Positions 47,345 through 58,090 of a stretch of DNA of 64,000 nucleotides are shown here, in pieces (position 1 is the stretch's first letter; each line of letters opens with the position of its first letter). Origin of the DNA: Amblyornis subalaris (taxonomy: Eukaryota > Chordata > Aves > Passeriformes > Ptilonorhynchidae); contig JACAXG010000236.1 in the NCBI GenBank assembly GCA_018881555.1, positions 198,644 to 262,643 on the forward strand, read 5' to 3'. The notes beneath the pieces are model-generated. The model was given only the letters and a program-made list of their open reading frames with translations. It made no database searches and was not told the origin of the DNA. A program made the position numbers and the translations under genes.

Positions 47345-47662
47345 ATAAAAGCTCTCCCCAAAGCTTGGGGAATGTTCCTGCAGCTCTTCCCCTCTGAGGC
47401 CAACAGCTCTGCTTGGGATTTCCAGTGGTTTGCTGGAGGAACCTCTGCTTGCACCAAAGGTCTCACAGGAGGCAGGGAGTGCTCCTGCCAGCATCCTCAT
47501 CCTCACTTGGCTCTTCCCTGTGCCTGCCTCGGTGCCCAGCTGGAACTACTCAGGATATTCTCANCTTTGCTCTTCCCTCCTGCCTGAGTGCCAGGCAAAA
47601 ACTTCATCAGCNNGACACAGAGGGCAATTCTCCTAAAAGCCATGAATTTCCTGCCTTGAGGA
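47345..47662 (+). repeat. Left inner arm of a 318-bp inverted repeat
   Basis: Starts ATAAAAGCTCTCCCC and ends CCTGCCTTGAGGA. It is the reverse complement of 49927-50244, with no mismatch at any called base and no length difference. Three bases are ambiguous here (47564 and the pair near 47612). It is not recognised as CR1, LTR or a gene. Matching open frames in the two arms are a consequence of the duplication and are not evidence of coding. Confidence 0.96.
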
Positions 47663-48799
47663 TCACCAGGAATTGTGGACAGTTCTGATCAGAGAAGCTG
47701 CAGCCGTTTCTTAATATCTGAATATTGCCCCAGCCAAAACTCCATCACAGAGTGTTGGGGATTCCCCAGCCTTGGAGGTGCACGTTGGAATGTTGCTGCC
47801 AGTGGCTGTGTGTTGAGAAAGAACAAATGTGTAAATCAGATCCTCCAGTAAGAGGGAGATGCTACAGAAATGCAAATATATTGAGACCACTTGTCTTTCC
47901 CAGGCTCTGAGACCCAGTGTTTTGAAGACAGGACGGATTAGACCCTCTCCCAGGAACAGGAGTGTTCCTTTGGCTGGAGAAGTCCCCTCAGCACAGCAGA
48001 GGACAGAGCTGTGCGGGCTGCATGGCCCCTCTCTGCTGTGCTGTGATCNATGGCTCAGGAAGACTCTGGAGGGAGTTGTCTTGTGTTGTGTTTTGTGTTT
48101 GGTTACATAAAATATTTCTTCCATCCACAAAGTTCCTCCTGTTAGTCTGAAGTGGTCTCTCCCCCCGAATTTTCAGTTCTGGCCCTGAAGTGTCCGTATG
48201 GCGAGTCCTGGAGCATGAGGGATTGGATTTTACAGTGCATTTATCACGATCCAAAATACTCAGGGAAGAGGGCTGTTTCCCTGTGAGTCCATCCTTCACT
48301 GTCCTGGTTGTCACTCACACCCCAAGGCACNGTGGGGGGAAGGCAGAAATCCTCTGCTTCTTTGGACAAGTTCTTCAAACACTTGTTAAACTCCTGGAGC
48401 TGCAGCCCCCTCTGGGCTGCCGGGAAAAGTGAGCACTGACATCCACCCGTGTGTTGACAACCAGAGCAACACCCCATGGGGAGCCCTTTCTGTCACCTGC
48501 CGTCGTGTTCAGCGGGGCCGGGAGGACACGGAGTTCACAGGGATCACCGGGATCACCGGGATCACCAGAGCCATTGCCAGCAGTCACTCCTCTCAGCATG
48601 CAGCCAGCCTCGTGGGGCCTGGAGTTTGTGCTAAATCAGCACATAAAAACACCACTGCTCTTTCCTGGTGATTTGAATTCTGTGCATTGGTGGAAGGAAA
48701 GACTCCTCCAACACTTCATCTAAATCGTTATTCATGCTCAGTTTACTGTTTGTCTGGTTTTTTTAAACACAACTGACATTCATCATAAATGTCTCATGA
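47663..48799. other. Left part of the inverted-repeat spacer
   Basis: Mixed unique sequence with no named repeat apart from a short 9-bp run annotated separately. Confidence 0.45.
48540..48566. repeat. Three 9-bp tandem units
   Basis: GGGATCACC three times in a row, inside the inverted-repeat spacer. A simple slippage-type repeat. Confidence 0.85.
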
Positions 48800-48860
48800 G
48801 TAAACAAAGGTGTTAATCTATTTGCTAAGCACGGCTGCTGTTTGCTCTGCTGCAGAGAAC
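48720..48860. promoter_or_regulatory. Candidate conserved block with forkhead and T-box-like sites
   Basis: AT-rich patch containing GTAAACA at 48800-48806 (forkhead core) overlapped closely by AGGTGT at 48808-48813 (T-box half-site) and TTAATC next to it. The close packing in a repeat-free patch is suggestive of a regulatory element. Conservation is untested. Confidence 0.33.
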
Positions 48861-48954
48861 ATGACACAAAAACAGCCTTTCTCCGACACCAGTGTCAGGC
48901 ACGCCTGAAAACCACCCTCCATCTGCGTCTGGGGACACGGAAAGATCAGGNATG

Positions 48955-49032
48955 TGGGCTGGGCTTCAAAGGCTGGGCTTGATCACCTTGGAGGTCTTTT
49001 CCAATGTTAATGGTTCTGTAATTCTGTGATGG
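48955..49032 (+). mobile_element. CR1 LINE terminal fragment
   Basis: A short CR1 end: 'gggcttgatcaccttggagg', 'tcttttccaatgttaatggt', then TCTGTAATTCTGTGAT octamers. Same subfamily type as the copy at 7290 ('gaggtcttttccaac'). Confidence 0.8.
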
Positions 49033-49358
49033 AGAAGGAGCACGAGGCGAGGGCAGCTGTGTGATATTGATGCAGGACGTTGTTGTCACTCGAGCCCCAA
49101 GACACCCCGCTCCAGGTTCCCATGCCAGGGCACAGAGCTGCACCACACAGGGCAAGAAATGGGAAAGACTTGTCCTCCTGACACCTCTGTCAGATGTCCT
49201 GCTGGACCCCAGCCCTGCTGTGAACCCAAGCAAGGGGGTGTGATGTAGGCACAAGGAAATCTCCTCCTTGGGCAGGCTTGGCCAGGACATCCCAAGCCCC
49301 TCCTTGCTCACATTTCATTGCAGGGTCCATCAGATCCTGGATCCTGAGTCCCTGCTGA
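49033..49358. other. Spacer sequence, no feature
   Basis: Mixed sequence between the CR1 end and the purine array. Confidence 0.45.
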
Positions 49359-49515
49359 GGGAAGGAGGGAGGGAGGGAGGGAGGGAGGGAGGGAGGGAGG
49401 GAGGGAGGGAGGGATGGAGGAAGGGAGGGAGGGAGGAAGGAAGGAAGGAAGGAAGGAGGGAAGGAAGGAAGGAAGGAAGGAAGGAAGGAAGGAAGGAAGG
49501 AAGGACGGACGGAAG
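49359..49515 (+). repeat. Compound GGGA/GGAA microsatellite
   Basis: A 157-bp pure purine tract apart from one T and two C interruptions. It has a GGGA block at about 49367-49414, a mixed joint, a GGAA block at about 49434-49504 and a short GGAC end. The G-rich strand fits the intramolecular G-quadruplex pattern many times over, and the mirror-symmetric purine tract could form triplex DNA. Overlapping frames translate as Gly/Arg/Glu/Lys or Pro/Ser/Leu periodic peptides and are artefacts. Confidence 0.96.
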
Positions 49516-49926
49516 TTCTTGCTGTTTTGCTCTTCAGGTGAGAGGAGGATTTCCTGGGATGGAGGGGTTCTCTTGATGCTTTGAGGGGCTTGCTGAGACC
49601 TTGTGCCAGCACCCACAGACCTTTCAGTGTAGATGCCCAAATCTCAGGGGCATCTGACCCTTGGCCTCCCAGGGCTGTCCATGGGTGAGAACATGGCCAG
49701 GCTCGGTGTGCAGAGATCAGCTGCTCCAGGGCACCTGTCCTCCAGCCTGGCCTAAAAGATCCTTCATGTGCCATAAGAGCAACTGCTGCTCCCTCCTACC
49801 ACCACCCCGGGCTGGGCAGCACCAGCCGGACCAGCTGCAGTGGCATCGTTGTCCTTCAGCCGGCCTTGTGCTCTTTCCAGTGGGGTACCCAGTGCCAGCG
49901 TGTCCAAGGAGGAAGATCCCCGTTGG
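49516..49926. other. Right part of the inverted-repeat spacer
   Basis: Mixed sequence with no recognised feature, ending at the right arm. Confidence 0.45.
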
Positions 49927-50244
49927 TCCTCAAGGCAGGAAATTCATGGCTTTTAGGAGAATTGCCCTCTGTGTCTGGCTGATGAAGTTTTTGCCTGGCA
50001 CTCAGGCAGGAGGGAAGAGCAAAGTTGAGAATATCCTGAGTAGTTCCAGCTGGGCACCGAGGCAGGCACAGGGAAGAGCCAAGTGANGATGAGGATGCTG
50101 GCAGGAGCACTCCCTGCCTCCTGTGAGACCTTTGGTGCAAGCAGAGGTTCCTCCAGCAAACCACTGGAAATCCCAAGCAGAGCTGTTGGCCTCAGAGGGG
50201 AAGAGCTGCAGGAACATTCCCCAAGCTTTGGGGAGAGCTTTTAT
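49927..50244 (-). repeat. Right inner arm of a 318-bp inverted repeat
   Basis: Reverse complement of 47345-47662, identical at all called bases, with one ambiguous base (near 50087). The arms face each other across 2264 bp. The inner edge is sharp: homology ends at 49927 with unrelated text beyond. Confidence 0.96.
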
Positions 50245-50358
50245 AAAAGTGCATTTNATTGGTGTAACTTACAAACTTCTATTGAAGCTTTGTCAGTAAA
50301 AGCCTTAAGGAACACTGNATGGTGAAAACAATAAAAATCTTAATTGAAGTCAGCAATA
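50245..50358 (-). repeat. Outer, diverged part of the right inverted arm
   Basis: Reverse complement is about 78% identical by eye to 47231-47344. It begins immediately where the perfect inner match stops. Confidence 0.8.
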
Positions 50359-50529
50359 GCAGCTCTGTCCTGGCAGACACCCTTGTCACCTACAGCTGAG
50401 AGTGTCCTTGGGGATGGCCAGGCCACAGGCAGCCTGGAGCAGCGTGTGCTGTGGGGCAGAGCAGCCCTGCAGAGCATCTCCAGGACTCCTCCTCCCACCT
50501 CAGCCTCCAGCAGTTACAAACTGGCTCAG

Positions 50530-50960
50530 CCCTGTGGTGGGAGGTTTAGTAATGTCCTTTCCAGAACGCGTTAGTGTTAACTCTGCTAATTGGATATTCT
50601 CATTATCCATATGAATTCCNGTCCCGCCGGTGTTCTGCACTACAGATGTGCAAATCCAGCTTTCTAATGCGTTGCTCAGGCGTTTCTGGGTTGTGCTCAG
50701 CGTGATTTAAGTGGAGAACAGTGGTGGCTGATGACTGCAAAGGCATCTAAGTGTGCTGGGGATTTAAACTGAATGGCTCAGACACATTGCTTTGAAAAGT
50801 GGCTTCTCCGGGAAGAAAAGGGATTTTCGCAAGGAATTTCACTGGGTGAATATTAAGCCAATTTGGCTGTAGCTCCTTGGGAGAGAGGATATCTGTTCCT
50901 CACGTTTATCCCCGGATCCAGCCGGCACAAACCAGCACAGCCATTTAATGGGCTCGGGAG
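50530..50960. promoter_or_regulatory. AT-rich candidate conserved block
   Basis: Repeat-free, AT-richer segment with GCTAATTGGATATTC, CATTATCCATATGAATTC, GTGATTTAAGTGG (NKX-like CACTT/AAGTG core) and GAATATTAAGCC. It differs from its GC-richer flanks. It is a candidate regulatory element. Confidence 0.3.
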
Positions 50961-51470
50961 TGCTGCTGANTGAACACTCCCCTCCCTGCTCATTTCCTGG
51001 AAATTGCTTGAAGAGCCCAATCGTTCCAGCCCTTGGCCAGCTGAGGGGTGAATGCACCTCCTCATGTTTACTCCTGGACGTGAATCAGCCCCTGATGTAC
51101 TTTATTTTTGAATGGGGAAGGTTTGGAACTTCCCTGTGTTGTAAGACCAAGCCCNGAAATGAGAAGCTGATGGAGGTGACCGAGGCAGAGGAGCTGGAAA
51201 ACTCGAGAGGGCTCGGTTGTTCCCACTGTGTTGGCAGATGGAAAGGAAGGGGCCGTGGCACTCCAAGTGGGATTAGAGCTCTCTGGATCTGCTTCTCACT
51301 AAAGAGGTTTTTTCTTTAAAAACATAAAAATCTTCGAAATACCCAAGTGCACCTTGGTGTGGTTGGAGATTTCTCAGATGCGGGTGTTGGTTTGCAACAA
51401 GAAAATTATCATCCACTATGGGAAAGGGGGACAAAGAGAAAGGGAGATCACAGGGCTTTTTCCAGTCTAA
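50961..51470. other. No recognisable feature
   Basis: Mixed sequence with no repeat or exon recognised. Confidence 0.45.
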
Positions 51471-51810
51471 TTTTTGAATCAGCTCCAGAAAGCATGTCTA
51501 CACTAAAATAAATTGATGCAGGATATGTTTGTGTGGCTATTTTGCTACACCTGTAATTTCCCTCCTCCTGTTTATAAAAGCCTCAGAACATGATCATGGA
51601 ATAAAACCAATAAAGAGCAATTCCAGCCAGTTCCCTCATTTATGAGATGAATCTCACACTGTGAATAATGAAGAGNGAATGGCTGAAGTAAATAGCTCAC
51701 AATCAATCTACCTCGCTGGGCTCGGCAAACGCCGTCAAACGAGGGGCAGCACGGTCCGGCTGGATGCAAGGTCACTGTCTGCAAACAAAGAATGCAGGTT
51801 GCAATTACAC
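51471..51810. promoter_or_regulatory. AT-rich candidate conserved block
   Basis: Repeat-free AT-rich segment (ACACTAAAATAAATTGATGC, AATAAAACCAATAAAG, GAATAATGAAG, ACAATCAATC) whose right end reaches a CpG-containing stretch near 51720-51760. Composition suggests a conserved element. Function unknown. Confidence 0.3.
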
Positions 51811-54340
51811 AGCGGGGGATTGCACCCTGGGGAGCACCGAAGGAGTGGGGGATGCTCTGGAAAATGAGGCAGTCGGGATGTCCATGATCCAGGAGAGACA
51901 GTGTNAGCACACTAACAAATCTGAGGAACAGCTACACACAGCCAGGGGAGGTCAGGGCTGCTACCAAAAAATTAATGGAAAGATAAAAGTTCAAAATGCA
52001 AAGCCATGGCATTGCCACCTGCAGGGGATGAGCTCCTGCGAGACCTCAGGCAGTGGAAGACATNGGTCTCCAGCTGCTTGGTGTGAGCACAAGGGCAAAC
52101 CTTGGTCTCTGATGTGCCAAGGAGCCACGTGTCAGGTGGGAGGTGAGTTTGATCTCTTGGGTATTCCCATGAACACCCAAAAGACCTTTGCTGAAGAACC
52201 AGAAAACAACTGACACCACCCAAATGCTCCTGAGAAGTAGCTTCTCCCTGTCTGGATGCAAGATTTCCACTTGCATGAGAAGATGGAATGGATCAAGCTG
52301 GGGCAATGGCAGTGCCTTCCATCTGGGCTGTGGTGTTGCAGCCAGTCCACCTTAATCCCACTCTGCCTCCCTGGTGATCCTGCAGGACCTGGAGCTGCTG
52401 AACACCTCGGAGGAGACACCACNGAGATCCAGGGCTCTGGGAACAAGCCCTGGAAGTGACCTGGATGGAGCCAGAGGATCTGGTGTGGCCTTTCAGCTGC
52501 CTTTGTCTGGCTGGGTAGGAGGGACAGGAGCCATGGCAGGACATATTGCACTCCTGTCACCATATTCCCAGCAAATCCAAGAACTTCTCCCCACCATTTC
52601 CTGCCCTGTCTCTGAGCCTCGAAAGGAGGGACCTGGCTGGTGGGGCTGGGACACACAGGTTGGGCTGGAATGGTGAGGAGCTGGTGACCCTGTGTGCCAG
52701 AAGGCTGATGAACATAAAGGAGTCTGAGGAAAGGAAGGAAAGCTGGGATGTGCAGGGATAGAAAAGGAGAAGGGGATGATCCACTGTCTTTGGGAGGTAC
52801 AGAGGGAAGCAGGCAAGGAAGGCATGGTGAGCAGGGTCATAGCTGAAAAGTGGGGAATGGGCAGGACAGGGCTCCTGGAAGATTCCTTCATGGTCCAGTG
52901 CATCCAGGGGTTCCCTTGGACCAGAGAAAGGAGCNAAGGAAAAGGTCTGGAGATCATATGGCCCAGGGCCAATCGGTCATCAGACACCAGCATTGGCTGT
53001 GCCAGTGCTCCCAGGANGCCTCTGCGGAGCTGCAGCCATCTGGGAAAGGGATTTTACTGGAAATGTGGAATNTGGGTGCTCACAGGCCTTTTATAACGTG
53101 AGTGTTTGCAGAGCACTCAGCTTTGCATGTGCACAGCCTTGAAGAAAAATGGAAAAAGCAAATCTGAGCTGGACATTCACTGCTCTTCAGGGAGGTCACC
53201 AGAGCTGCCCCTGACACCCCGACTTTGGGTGCTGAGGGCTTGTAGGTGTAACCTGTTGTCAGCAGTGCCACAGAGCCAGCCCTGGCTCCAAGAGGGTTCA
53301 CACACTGCAGAGCAGGAAGGGTTAAGCCCTGCAGGTCTCAGATCAAGCAGCNTCTGTCTGGTATTGCCTTTCCTAGGAAAATTATGGATTCTTGGCANCA
53401 AGCTAATAAACCAATCAGCAGTAATTAGCATCTTTTGAGGAATGAACTGTCTGGTGGCATTCAAGTCGTAGAACATCTAGCCTGAGTGAAGGAAAGTGCG
53501 AAAGAGCTCTGAGCGAGGTGGGTCTGTGTTGTGAGGCTCTCTCTGGAGCACTGACCCCAAACCTGCTGCAGAGAAGGGGAGCTGGACTGACATTCCAGAC
53601 CCACACAGCACTTCTGGAGCAAACTGGCTCTTCCACCTTCCTTTNTCCCGTGGGCTGCAGCCCTGCTTGAACAAGGAACATGCTCCCAATGGGCACACTG
53701 GGCATGGGGCTGGCCCAGATTTCGATCTGTTACTAAAATGGTGTTTTTTGCTTTGTGGAATGCCTAAATTTTTAATAGAAACACTTAAATGAAAGTGCAA
53801 CCTCGCCAGTCCCAGGATTGCCCGCTGACATCTTCCTTTTCCAGCCAACACACTGAATTCTGCACTTCCTGTGCTCCCCCGTGTCCCCCGTGCTGCAGAG
53901 GAGCTGCTCTCCCAGAGGGACGGCAGCTCCTCTCCAGCACACACCAGGAAACATCAGGAAAATGATGCTGTCCTACCTTCAGGTTTGGGCCAGAAGAATT
54001 TCATAAGAATGAAGCATTCAGGAGAAGCTTGGATGTTTTCCCTGTGAATAAAAAAATTACCCTGAGGNTTTGCAGTCCGCAGAACCAACCGACCATCCCT
54101 CGGCCTCCCCTCCCGGTGACTTGCCATGGCCCCACACATGCTTAGAAAGGGAAGAGAGGGCACCTTGGCAGGTCTGTGCTGCCTGTGCCCCAGCACTGCT
54201 CCCTGCCAGAGCCCCCAGTCCTGCTGGCAGCACGAGCACCCCAGGGCTGCTGCCCTGCTCCCCCCGTCAGCCTGCGTGGGGGTGCCAGCAGCGCGGGGCC
54301 GGGCAGAGCGGTGATAAGAGGGTGAGAAGAGGCCCCCGAG
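51811..54340. other. No recognisable feature
   Basis: Mixed sequence with overlapping short frames and several ambiguous bases. No known repeat was seen. Confidence 0.42.
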
Positions 54341-54450
54341 GATGGTGACAGGAACCATATGGCACGTGTGCGGTGACATATTGCCGACAGACCTGCGCTT
54401 CCAGCTCCATTAGCCTCGATTAGAGCGGGTTGGGATATTCAGCACAGGTT
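54341..54450. promoter_or_regulatory. Small candidate regulatory patch
   Basis: Contains the E-box CACGTG within GGCACGTGTG (about 54361-54370) and ATTAGCCTCGATTAG (paired ATTAG words) shortly after. The text is neither repeat nor low complexity. Confidence 0.25.
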
Positions 54451-54639
54451 CAAGTAAAAGTGCCTGGGATTGGTGCGCTGGGGCTCATCAGCGGGGCTGC
54501 TGGGCTGGCTCATCGGCAGCCAACGGGAAATGCTGGATGAGCACAGCCCCCCATGGCTGGGGAAGGAGGGTGATGCTGCCAGGGGACCCTTGGGGCTGGT
54601 CATGCTGCTGTGNCTGTTGTGCCTCAGCCTCTTGATGCT

Positions 54640-54985
54640 ATGGGGAGACCTTAGAGCACCTTCCACTGCCTAAAGGGGCCTACAAGAGACAGGAGAGGGA
54701 CTTGGGACAAGGGCCTGCACAAGGGGAGTGGCTTTGTGCTGAAGGAGGGTAGATTTTGTTTGGATATTAAGAAATGGTTCCCTGTGAGGGTGGGGAGGCC
54801 CTGGCACAGGNTGCCCAGAGGCTGCCCNATCCCTGGAAGTGTCCAAGGCCAGGTTGGATGGGGCTTGGAGCAGCCTAGGATAGTGGAAGCTGTCCCTGCC
54901 CATGGCAGGGGTGGGACTGGATGGGCTTTAAGGTCCCTTCCCACCCAAACCATTCCATGATTCCGTGATTCCATGAAATGCTGTG
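54640..54985 (+). mobile_element. CR1 LINE 3' fragment
   Basis: Begins with 'ggggagaccttagagcacct', then 'ccactgcctaaaggggccta', 'gtggctttgtgctgaaggag', 'aaggccaggttggatggggc' and 'actggatgggctttaaggtc', ending CATTCCATGATTCCGTGATT. A small internal deletion removes part of the 'agaagctgtggctgccc' segment near 54820. Confidence 0.93.
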
Positions 54986-55924
54986 CTCGGGGCACACAAA
55001 GGAACAGAGGGAGGGCCACTGAGGGTTGGGGCTCAGGGAGAAAGGAGGTCCTGCCCAGCCTCGAGCCCTAAGCCCAGGAAATGGCAGCACTGCTGAAGAC
55101 ATTGAGGCAGGAATGGGCAACCTTCTTCCTTCTGCATGTTGGAGATGAGTGCCAGGTATTTCAGCCCACCTTGCCCTCACACGCAGGCAGCAAGCTCTGC
55201 TCACCCTGGAGCCACACCCTGCCCCTGGCAGGAACTCACACATTCCCATTCAGCCTCTCTCCACAACACTGGTCTGTAACCACAGCTCGGAGCCTGGCAG
55301 AGCTTCCCAGGGAAATGTGACCAGTGACAGGAGTGATGCTGGGCCCACTGACCAGGAAGAGGGGACCAGGCTGTGCCACGCCAGGGACATACAGAGGAGT
55401 CTCCACCAAAGGCCCCATCAAGGAAACCATCATTAGGAACGTCCTCATGGAAATGCAGGCCTGCTGTGAGCCCTGCTTAATTCTCTGCTCCATTTAATTG
55501 CCTCTGTGGGACACTGGGAGGAAAGGAAAAGCAAACATTAAAATCCTCAGTGGGACGAAGATGACAGTTGCTGCCTCTGCTGTGATTACGCAGCGAGAGA
55601 GAGATCAGAGTGTGGCCATGGGCTGTGTGGATCCCTGCCCCAGTGGAGAAGTGTGGCTACAGGCTCGGCCCTCTTCAAAACCAACTACAAAGTTCATTTC
55701 TTGAACTGTATTTTTCCTCGCTGTGTTATTTCTCTGAACAAACACAAACACACATGGACCTGTGGAGAAGGGCAGGAGTGAGGAGGTAGACATATGCATA
55801 AAATTATAACTAATCAAACTTTCCTTCTAATAGCTGGAAAGAGAAGGAAAGTTCTTGTGNTTCTTATTTTCAAATGCTTCATGCACATCTAGAGATAGAG
55901 GAGGTGGAAATCAAGAAGTACTTG
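54986..55924. other. No recognisable feature
   Basis: Mixed sequence between two plus-strand CR1 copies. Confidence 0.45.
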
Positions 55925-56125
55925 GAGGGCAGTGAGGCCCTGCACAGGGTGCCCAGAGAAGCTGTGGCTGCCCCATCCCTGGAAGTGTCCAAGGCCAGTT
56001 TGGATGGGGCTTAGAGCCACCTGGAATAGTGGAAGGTGTCCCTGCCCACGGCAGGGGTGGGACTGGATGGGCTTTAAGGTCCCTTCCCAAACCATTCTGN
56101 GATTTAATGATTCAAAGATTCTAAA
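55925..56125 (+). mobile_element. CR1 LINE 3' fragment
   Basis: Short copy with 'gccctgcacagggtgcccag', 'agaagctgtggctgccccat', 'ccctggaagtgtccaaggcc' and 'actggatgggctttaaggtc', ending in ATTCTGNGATTTAATGATTC with decayed octamers. Confidence 0.92.
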
Positions 56126-57719
56126 TTTCTAATGGACCAAACACTTGAGTCAAACCATTCCCTCTGCACAACACCAATTTCTAGCTGAGATGAGCTGCTT
56201 CCTGGGAATTGCCTTTGTTTCTGCATCAGATTGCTCCAAGAGGATTCTCACACACCTAAGATGTGTCAGGTGGCTCAGTCACAGGTTTAGCCCCCCAGAA
56301 TTTCAGAGAAATAGAGTAACTGGTAACTTNGGTGGTGTTCATGGCCCCAGTGGGGAGCCAAGGAGGATTCCACCTGGGGAGGAGTTGGCAGGAACAGCTG
56401 AGCCAGATGGAGAAGCATTTGGAAACCTCCCTGTGTGTGGCACAGCAGCCACCACGGTGTCCACACCCGGCAGGTGTGAGCACACTGTGCAGCACAGAGC
56501 GAGAAATGGGTAAGGGTCCTTCCAGCAGATGCTCCCTGAAACCACCCATGGTGCTGCTGGGCTGCTGGGTGCGGGCTCGCGTGACCTCCATGTGCTGCCA
56601 CTTTCTTTAATAGCAGAACAAGGAGTGAAACAATCAGATTGGATGCAGCTCAAACAGCAGGGGCTTGATTTTGATCTTTGCCAACCAAAACGATTCCATG
56701 AGCAAATGTCTGTTTCTGGTGTGCAGACTCTGCACACAAACCTCTTGTTGTGTTTAGATTCATGTGGTGCTAACGGAACGTGAGGATTACTGGCCANAAA
56801 TATTTCTAGATCAGGTACCCAGAGACCAGCAAACTCGTGTGGACACTTAAACTGTCCCCAGCAATGCTTTAAGGAAGGAAGGGTGTCTGGGGCCCTGTTA
56901 AATCCATGGAGACACTGGTCTCTCCTAAATCTGAANTATTTGAATGTTTCCCAGCCTGTTGTTTAAGGGCTAAAGGAATAGTTTTTATCGATGCATTTAT
57001 CAGTCACTGCCCTGCCTGGATGGCACCTCCATAATCTGCTCCCTCTGGTGTGCCCTGTCCTGCTGTGGCTGTGCCCAGAGTGAGTGACTGGCTGGGGCAG
57101 GGGCTCAGCACCCTCACACCACCTCCTGCAGCCTCACAGACACAGCAGGGACTGCCCAGGCTGCAAACGTGACTGCTCCATCTTCCTCCTCTCAGTGACA
57201 GCCCCAGAGTCCCTGACNTTGGCTCTGGGTTTCATTCACTGGGCCCAGGACCAACGTTGTGGTTGTTGGTGCTGACAGAGGGAAACCGAGCACGTTGTGA
57301 AGATTTTTTGTCGTGCTGAAACTTGAAATAANGAAAATGTGAGGAAGGTGGAGGAACAAATCAAATGCCCTGAACCAGCAGCATTTGGTGTCAGTGCCCG
57401 AGTGCACATGGAGGTGCTGCAGAGTTGTCCAGCCTGGAAAGAGGGATCCAAGGGATTTCCAGCCCTCTTGGGTGGCTCCTCGAAGACATTCTGTGCCTTT
57501 CCTACTAATGGAGTGTGGGAAGCTGAGTGAATAATGGCTTGCTTGGATTTTTGCTCTCTTTGAAAGNGAGCTTCTGATGAGCCCATCCTGATGACTCCTT
57601 CACAGATCTTCTCTGCAAGCAGTCAGGCACACTGGATTTGCATAAAACAGGAAAAAACTGTGTTCCTGAATAAATGTGTGAGACAAAGGCCCGAAAGTGG
57701 TTCACTCCCGTTCACAGAT
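56126..57719. other. No recognisable feature
   Basis: Mixed sequence. An AT-rich patch lies at about 56930-57000 (TTTTTATCGATGCATTTATC). No gene is supported. Confidence 0.42.
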
Positions 57720-58090
57720 GTTTGATAGTCTGCACGAGGATTTGGGTATCCAAACATGTATTTATTTTTTTAAACATCCTGGTATTTACAAAGCAGTTTA
57801 ATTTGAGTGATTATTCAGCCACAAAGCCTCTCTGTACACGCCTTGGTTGCTGTCTGTGACAATCCTGATTAAGAAGCGCAAGTTATGTAAGTGAAAAAAA
57901 AAAAGTTAATTCAACTGGCAACCCAAGACATAGTGCACATGGTTAAATACTTTGAATGTTAACAACAAAAACATGCCTGAAGGGGTCTGGCACATTTACC
58001 AGCCATTCACCAGCTCACAGAAATGTGAATTGCTAAAAGATTTATTGTTGTAATTGCTAAATCAAACATTGCTGTTGTAAAAGCACGTTC
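57720..58090. promoter_or_regulatory. AT-rich candidate conserved block
   Basis: About 370 bp of AT-rich, repeat-free sequence (AACATGTATTTATTTTTTTAAAC, CAGTTTAATTTGAGTG, AAAAAGTTAATTCAAC, GTTAACAAC) with an A-run near 57893-57904. The edges are marked by GC-richer DNA. It is a candidate conserved element. Confidence 0.32.

Noticed and set aside
49190..49774. Pro/Ser/Leu-repeat frames on the minus strand
   Set aside because: These are translations of the GGGA/GGAA array.
47413..50176. Two nearly identical ~90-residue proteins in opposite orientation
   Set aside because: Their similarity comes from the 318-bp inverted repeat. Other frames of the arms match equally well, and no domain or splice context supports coding.
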